DNA from: Acidobacteria bacterium AB60
GTDB taxonomy: Bacteria > Acidobacteriota > Terriglobia > Terriglobales > Acidobacteriaceae
Direction: 5' to 3'
NCBI GenBank assembly: GCA_008682415.1
Contig: VANK01000008.1
Location: 238,990 to 302,989, forward strand
DNA length: 64,000 nucleotides
Shown: one piece after another, positions 61,411 to 64,000 of the stretch
How positions within the stretch are numbered: position 1 is the stretch's first letter
Layout of the letters: every line of letters starts with the position of its first letter
Notes under the pieces: model-generated
What the model was told of the DNA's origin: nothing
Seen by the model: only the letters and a program-made list of their open reading frames with translations
The model's database searches: none
Position numbers and translations under genes: made by a program

Positions 61411-61704
61411 CTACAGGTTGCTCACGTACTCGGGCATCTTCTCGCCGGCCTTGAGGCGAACGTATGCCTTCTTCCAGTCGGGGCGGAAGCCGGCGTACTT
61501 GCCGCGGCGGCGCTCCTTGCCCAGAACGTTGGAGGTGCGAACCGCGGCCACCTTCACCTTGAAGAGGGCTTCGACGGCCTGCTTGACCTCAGTCTTGCTG
61601 GCGCCGGGAGCGACTTCAAACACCAGCGTGCCCTCGGTCTCCTTCACGCCCAATCCCTTTTCGGTGATGAGGGGGCGGCGAATCACGGTATAGAGTGTCG
61701 GCAT
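61411..61704 (-). CDS. rplW: 50S ribosomal protein L23
   Basis: 97 residues from ATG 61704, sharing one base with the rplD stop (TAATG). TLYTVIRRPLITEKG, LVFEVAPGASKTEVKQAVEALFKVKVAAVRTSNV and the end EYVSNL. It is the tunnel-exit docking protein for trigger factor. A longer frame upstream runs through rplD and is not real. Confidence 0.96.
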   Translation of the reverse strand: MPTLYTVIRRPLITEKGLGVKETEGTLVFEVAPGASKTEVKQAVEALFKVKVAAVRTSNVLGKERRRGKYAGFRPDWKKAYVRLKAGEKMPEYVSNL

Positions 61705-62375
61705 TACGCGGCCTCCGTCTGCGCGGCCAGCTGACGCTTGCCCACGCTCTTCACCAGTGCCTCGGTCAGCTGCTCGATAGCGGCCCGGGAGAAGATGGCC
61801 CGGTCGTAGCGCAGCAGGTCGTACGGATGCACTTCGTTGTTGAGCACCAGCTCCACACCCTTCAGGTTGCGGGCACCGAGCACCAGCGCCTGGGAGAGGG
61901 TCTTGCTGTTCTCCACCAGGAGGGCGGTGCGGGTCACGCCCAGCTTGTCGAGGGCGCCGCGATAGAGCTTGGTCTTGGCTTCCTTCACTTCGAGGGAGTC
62001 GACCACGGTCAGCTTGCCGTCCGCCAGCTTGGAGGCCAGGGCCGAGCGGAGCGCGCCCAGCAGCTTCTTGCGCGGGAATGCGTATTCGTAGTTGCGCGGC
62101 TGCGGTCCGTGCACGGTGCCGCCGTGGCGCCACAGAGGCGAACGCACCGACCCGATACGAGCGCGGCCCGTGCCCTTCTGCTTCCACAGCTTCTTGCCGG
62201 ATCCGGCGACCAGCTTGCGGTTCTTGGTGGCGTGCGTGCCCTGACGCAGCGAGGCGCGATAGTGCTTGACCGCCTCCCACAGCAGCGCCTCGTTGATCTG
62301 CCCGTACACCGTATCGGTCAGATCGAGCGAGCCCACCTTCTCCCCATTCAGATTGACTACATCTACTTGTGCCAT
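61704..62375 (-). CDS. rplD: 50S ribosomal protein L4
   Basis: 223 residues. LNEALL-type start (YGQINEALLWEAVKHYRASLRQGTHATKNR), the loop GSGKKLWKQKGTGRARIGSVRSPLWRHGGTVHGPQPR that enters the exit tunnel, and the C-domain are present. L4 also autoregulates the S10 operon in E. coli; that is not shown here. Confidence 0.97.
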   Translation of the reverse strand: MAQVDVVNLNGEKVGSLDLTDTVYGQINEALLWEAVKHYRASLRQGTHATKNRKLVAGSGKKLWKQKGTGRARIGSVRSPLWRHGGTVHGPQPRNYEYAFPRKKLLGALRSALASKLADGKLTVVDSLEVKEAKTKLYRGALDKLGVTRTALLVENSKTLSQALVLGARNLKGVELVLNNEVHPYDLLRYDRAIFSRAAIEQLTEALVKSVGKRQLAAQTEAA

Positions 62376-62503
62376 CGTCTTCTTCCTGCGAGCTATCGGC
62401 CGTTAGCTTTTAGCTCTTAGCTTTCCCGTCTCAACGTGAAAGCTTCAATCTTCAGTCTTGAAGCGAATCAGCTAAAAGCCAGGAGCTACTAGCTGAAACT
62501 CGC
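62376..62503. repeat. rplD-rplC spacer: TTAGCTN arrays in both orientations
   Basis: Left array 62390-62425 (GAGCTATCGGCCGTTAGCTT), right array 62466-62497 (GAATCAGCTAAAAGCCAGGA). Confidence 0.86.
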
Positions 62504-63229
62504 TTACTTTCTCTTCGCGGTTGCCTTCTTCGAAGCCTTCAGCGGATCGACCGTGCCGGATCCAGCGAAGCCACGACGTTCGCGCGGCGGCGCCTTGGCC
62601 TTGGTGATATACACATAGCCATCGCGAGGACCGGGAACAGCACCTTCCACCATCAGCAGGTTCTCGTCGAGATCGATGCCGCGGATGCGCAGATTGCGCA
62701 CCGTCACCTGATCCTGTCCGAAGTGACCGGGCATGCGCTGACCGGGAAAGACGCGCGACGGGAACGAAGACGCGCCGATCGAGCCCTGCACCTGGAACAT
62801 ATGGCCGTGCGACTTGGGACCGCCTCCGAACTTATGGCGACGCACAACGCCCGCGAACCCGCGGCCCTTCGAGGTGCCGATCACATCGACGAACTTGGCA
62901 TCGGCAAAGATGTCCACCAGCACGCGATCGCCGGCCTTGACGCCATCCTGCCCCTCGGCAGCGAGTTCGATTCCGACCTCGCGGATCTCTTTCACCGGAG
63001 GAGCCTCGCTCTTGGCCAGGTGGCCGGCCTGCGGCTTGGTGATCTTCGAAGCCTTCACGAACTCAACGAGCCCGATCTGCGCGGCTTCGTATCCATCCTT
63101 CGCCATCGTCTTTAACTGCGTCACGACGCAGGGGCCGGCCTGCAGCACCGTAATGGGATGCACCTCGCCCTTGTCGTCGAAGACCTGCGTCATGCCGATC
63201 TTTTTACCCAGAATTCCCGTGACTGCCAT
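62504..63229 (-). CDS. rplC: 50S ribosomal protein L3
   Basis: 241 residues. GILGKKIGMTQVFDDKGEVHPITVLQAGPC, KGRGFAGVVRRHKFGGGPKSHGHM (with the methylated Gln region nearby), SFPSRVFPGQRMPGHFG and LLMVEGAVPGPRDGYVYI are conserved. A Ser/Lys tail ends the protein. Confidence 0.97.
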   Translation of the reverse strand: MAVTGILGKKIGMTQVFDDKGEVHPITVLQAGPCVVTQLKTMAKDGYEAAQIGLVEFVKASKITKPQAGHLAKSEAPPVKEIREVGIELAAEGQDGVKAGDRVLVDIFADAKFVDVIGTSKGRGFAGVVRRHKFGGGPKSHGHMFQVQGSIGASSFPSRVFPGQRMPGHFGQDQVTVRNLRIRGIDLDENLLMVEGAVPGPRDGYVYITKAKAPPRERRGFAGSGTVDPLKASKKATAKRK

Positions 63230-63439
63230 ATTTCCCTCACCTCATCATGCGAGCCTTGGGGCATCGCACTGCCGGAATCTCAAGCAGTGATCAGTTTTCA
63301 GTGGCCAGTGATCAGTTTCCCGATCTGCCACCCGACTCGCGCTTCCTGCGCCGAGCCCCCTGATCCTTGCTCGTCTATCTCGATATCAGCCACCAGCTTA
63401 GTGATCGTTCTGATCACTGGTCACTGGAGCACTGACAAC
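63230..63439. repeat. rplC-rpsJ spacer: CAGTGNT arrays in both orientations
   Basis: Left array 63283-63318, right array 63410-63438 (CTGATCACTGGTCACTGGAG). A stretch of about 90 bp between shows no gene. Confidence 0.86.
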
Positions 63440-63757
63440 TTACTTCTCGAACGCCTTGATCTCGACGTCCACGCCTGCCGGGAGATCGAGCTTCATGAGC
63501 GCGTCCACGGTCTGCTGGGTGGGCTCGAGGATGTCGATCAGCCGCTTGTGCGTGCGGATCTCGAAGGCCTCGCGCGATTTCTTGTCGACGTGCGGCGAAC
63601 GCAGCACGCAGTACTTGTTCTTAATCGTCGGCAAGGGGATGGGACCCGCCACCGTTGCGCCGGTGCGCTTGGCCGTATCCACGATCTCGCCGGTCGAGGT
63701 ATCGAGCACACGATAGTCGTATGCCTTCAACCGGATGCGAATTCTCTGTCCTACCAT
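63440..63757 (-). CDS. rpsJ: 30S ribosomal protein S10
   Basis: 105 residues. QRIRIRLKAYDYRVLDTSTGEIVDTAKRTGATVAGPIPLPT, RSPHVDKKSREAFEIRTHKRLIDI and the end LPAGVDVEIKAFEK match S10, also the transcription-antitermination factor NusE. First gene of the S10 operon proper. GGAAGGAC precedes ATG. Confidence 0.98.
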   Translation of the reverse strand: MVGQRIRIRLKAYDYRVLDTSTGEIVDTAKRTGATVAGPIPLPTIKNKYCVLRSPHVDKKSREAFEIRTHKRLIDILEPTQQTVDALMKLDLPAGVDVEIKAFEK

Positions 63758-63874
63758 GACGTCCTTCCAGTGCTCAGTGATCAGTTTTCAGTGATCAGTT
63801 ATTGGCTTGCCGTCGAACTTCGTTCATCGTGCCAGCGTCTGACTGATCACTGACCACTGTTCACTGACAACTGT
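63758..63874. repeat. rpsJ-tuf spacer: CAGTGNT arrays in both orientations
   Basis: Left array 63769-63800 (CAGTGCTCAGTGATCAGTTT), right array 63841-63873 (GACTGATCACTGACCACTGT). Confidence 0.88.
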
Positions 63875-64000
63875 TACTTGATGATCTCCGAGATGGTGCC
63901 GGCGCCTACCGTGCGTCCGCCTTCGCGGATGGCAAAGCGCAGGCCCTTCTCCATGGCCACTGGCGTATGCAGCTCAACCACCAGCTGCACGTTGTCGCCC
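63875..64000 (-). CDS. tuf: Elongation factor Tu, C-terminal end only
   Basis: The last 41 codons are present: GDNVQLVVELHTPVAMEKG, then FAIREGGRTVGAGTISEIIK and stop TAA at 63875. This is the end of domain 3. The gene continues beyond the right edge, in the usual place upstream of rpsJ. Confidence 0.96.

Noticed and set aside
61704..62280. Long L23 frame of 289 residues
   Set aside because: The upstream 190 residues are an off-frame reading of rplD; L23 starts at 61704 with a TAATG overlap.

Overview
The window looks like a chromosomal segment of a soil-type Acidobacteriota, probably class Terriglobia / family Acidobacteriaceae. Supporting signs are high GC, two large Oar-like TonB-dependent transporters with an N-terminal carboxypeptidase-regulatory-like domain and no SusD partner, an S53 pro-kumamolisin, a DUF3761-type secreted protein, and a C-terminally extended BamD. 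This assignment is inference from gene content; no database was searched.

Layout. 1-9.2 kb: mostly minus strand. It holds a DUF3761 protein cut by the edge, bamD-rpe, a HEAT-like protein with a UvrC-like GIY-YIG protein, and the TldE/TldD pair. A plus-strand NYN-domain gene with a structured leader interrupts this run. 9.3-15.5 kb: a 36-residue His-rich secreted peptide, a DinB/YfiT-type protein, an uncharacterised protein ending in a PD-(D/E)XK-like motif, threonine aldolase and an OPT transporter. 15.7-24 kb: secreted S53 peptidase, a NagX/HGSNAT-like membrane acyltransferase with GH27 alpha-galactosidase, a CPBP-family protein lacking its catalytic glutamates, and a divergent SpoIIM-like/RDD pair. 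24.3-33.7 kb: two paralogous TonB-dependent transporters and a TPR protein. The second transporter has a promoter flanked by LacI-type operators and a terminator-like hairpin in its leader. 34-37 kb: ethanolamine ammonia-lyase eutBC with two small proteins. 37-44.6 kb: a repeat-rich zone with a cupin, a DUF2306-like protein, two secreted proteins and a GH125 mannosidase. 44.6-64 kb: the complete S10-spc-alpha ribosomal operon on the minus strand, from tuf (partial) and rpsJ to rplQ, with secY, adk, map, infA and rpoA inside and a VOC-family gene placed between rpsK and rpsD.

The most unusual content is non-coding. Nearly every spacer of the ribosomal operon (21 of about 24 longer than 40 bp) carries tandem heptamers, either CAGTGNT or TTAGCTN. 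In most of these spacers a second array of the same family sits in the opposite orientation at the other end, so the transcript between ribosomal genes could fold back on itself. Other heptamer families (GAGTTGC/GAGAGGC, GGCCCTT, GGGAACA) sit in other intergenic regions, and one array lies in frame inside the UvrC-like gene. A second repeat system, built around GATYCCT...GGRATGACA, forms 88-90 bp tandem copies and a 1.4 kb composite array of seven units at 40.7-42.1 kb. Base composition also changes abruptly near 37 kb: the plus strand is C-rich to the left and G-rich to the right.

Functionally the accessory genes fit a heterotrophic polymer degrader (secreted protease, alpha-galactosidase, alpha-mannosidase, TonB uptake, oligopeptide and ethanolamine use). 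No tRNA, rRNA, insertion sequence, phage or CRISPR array was recognised.
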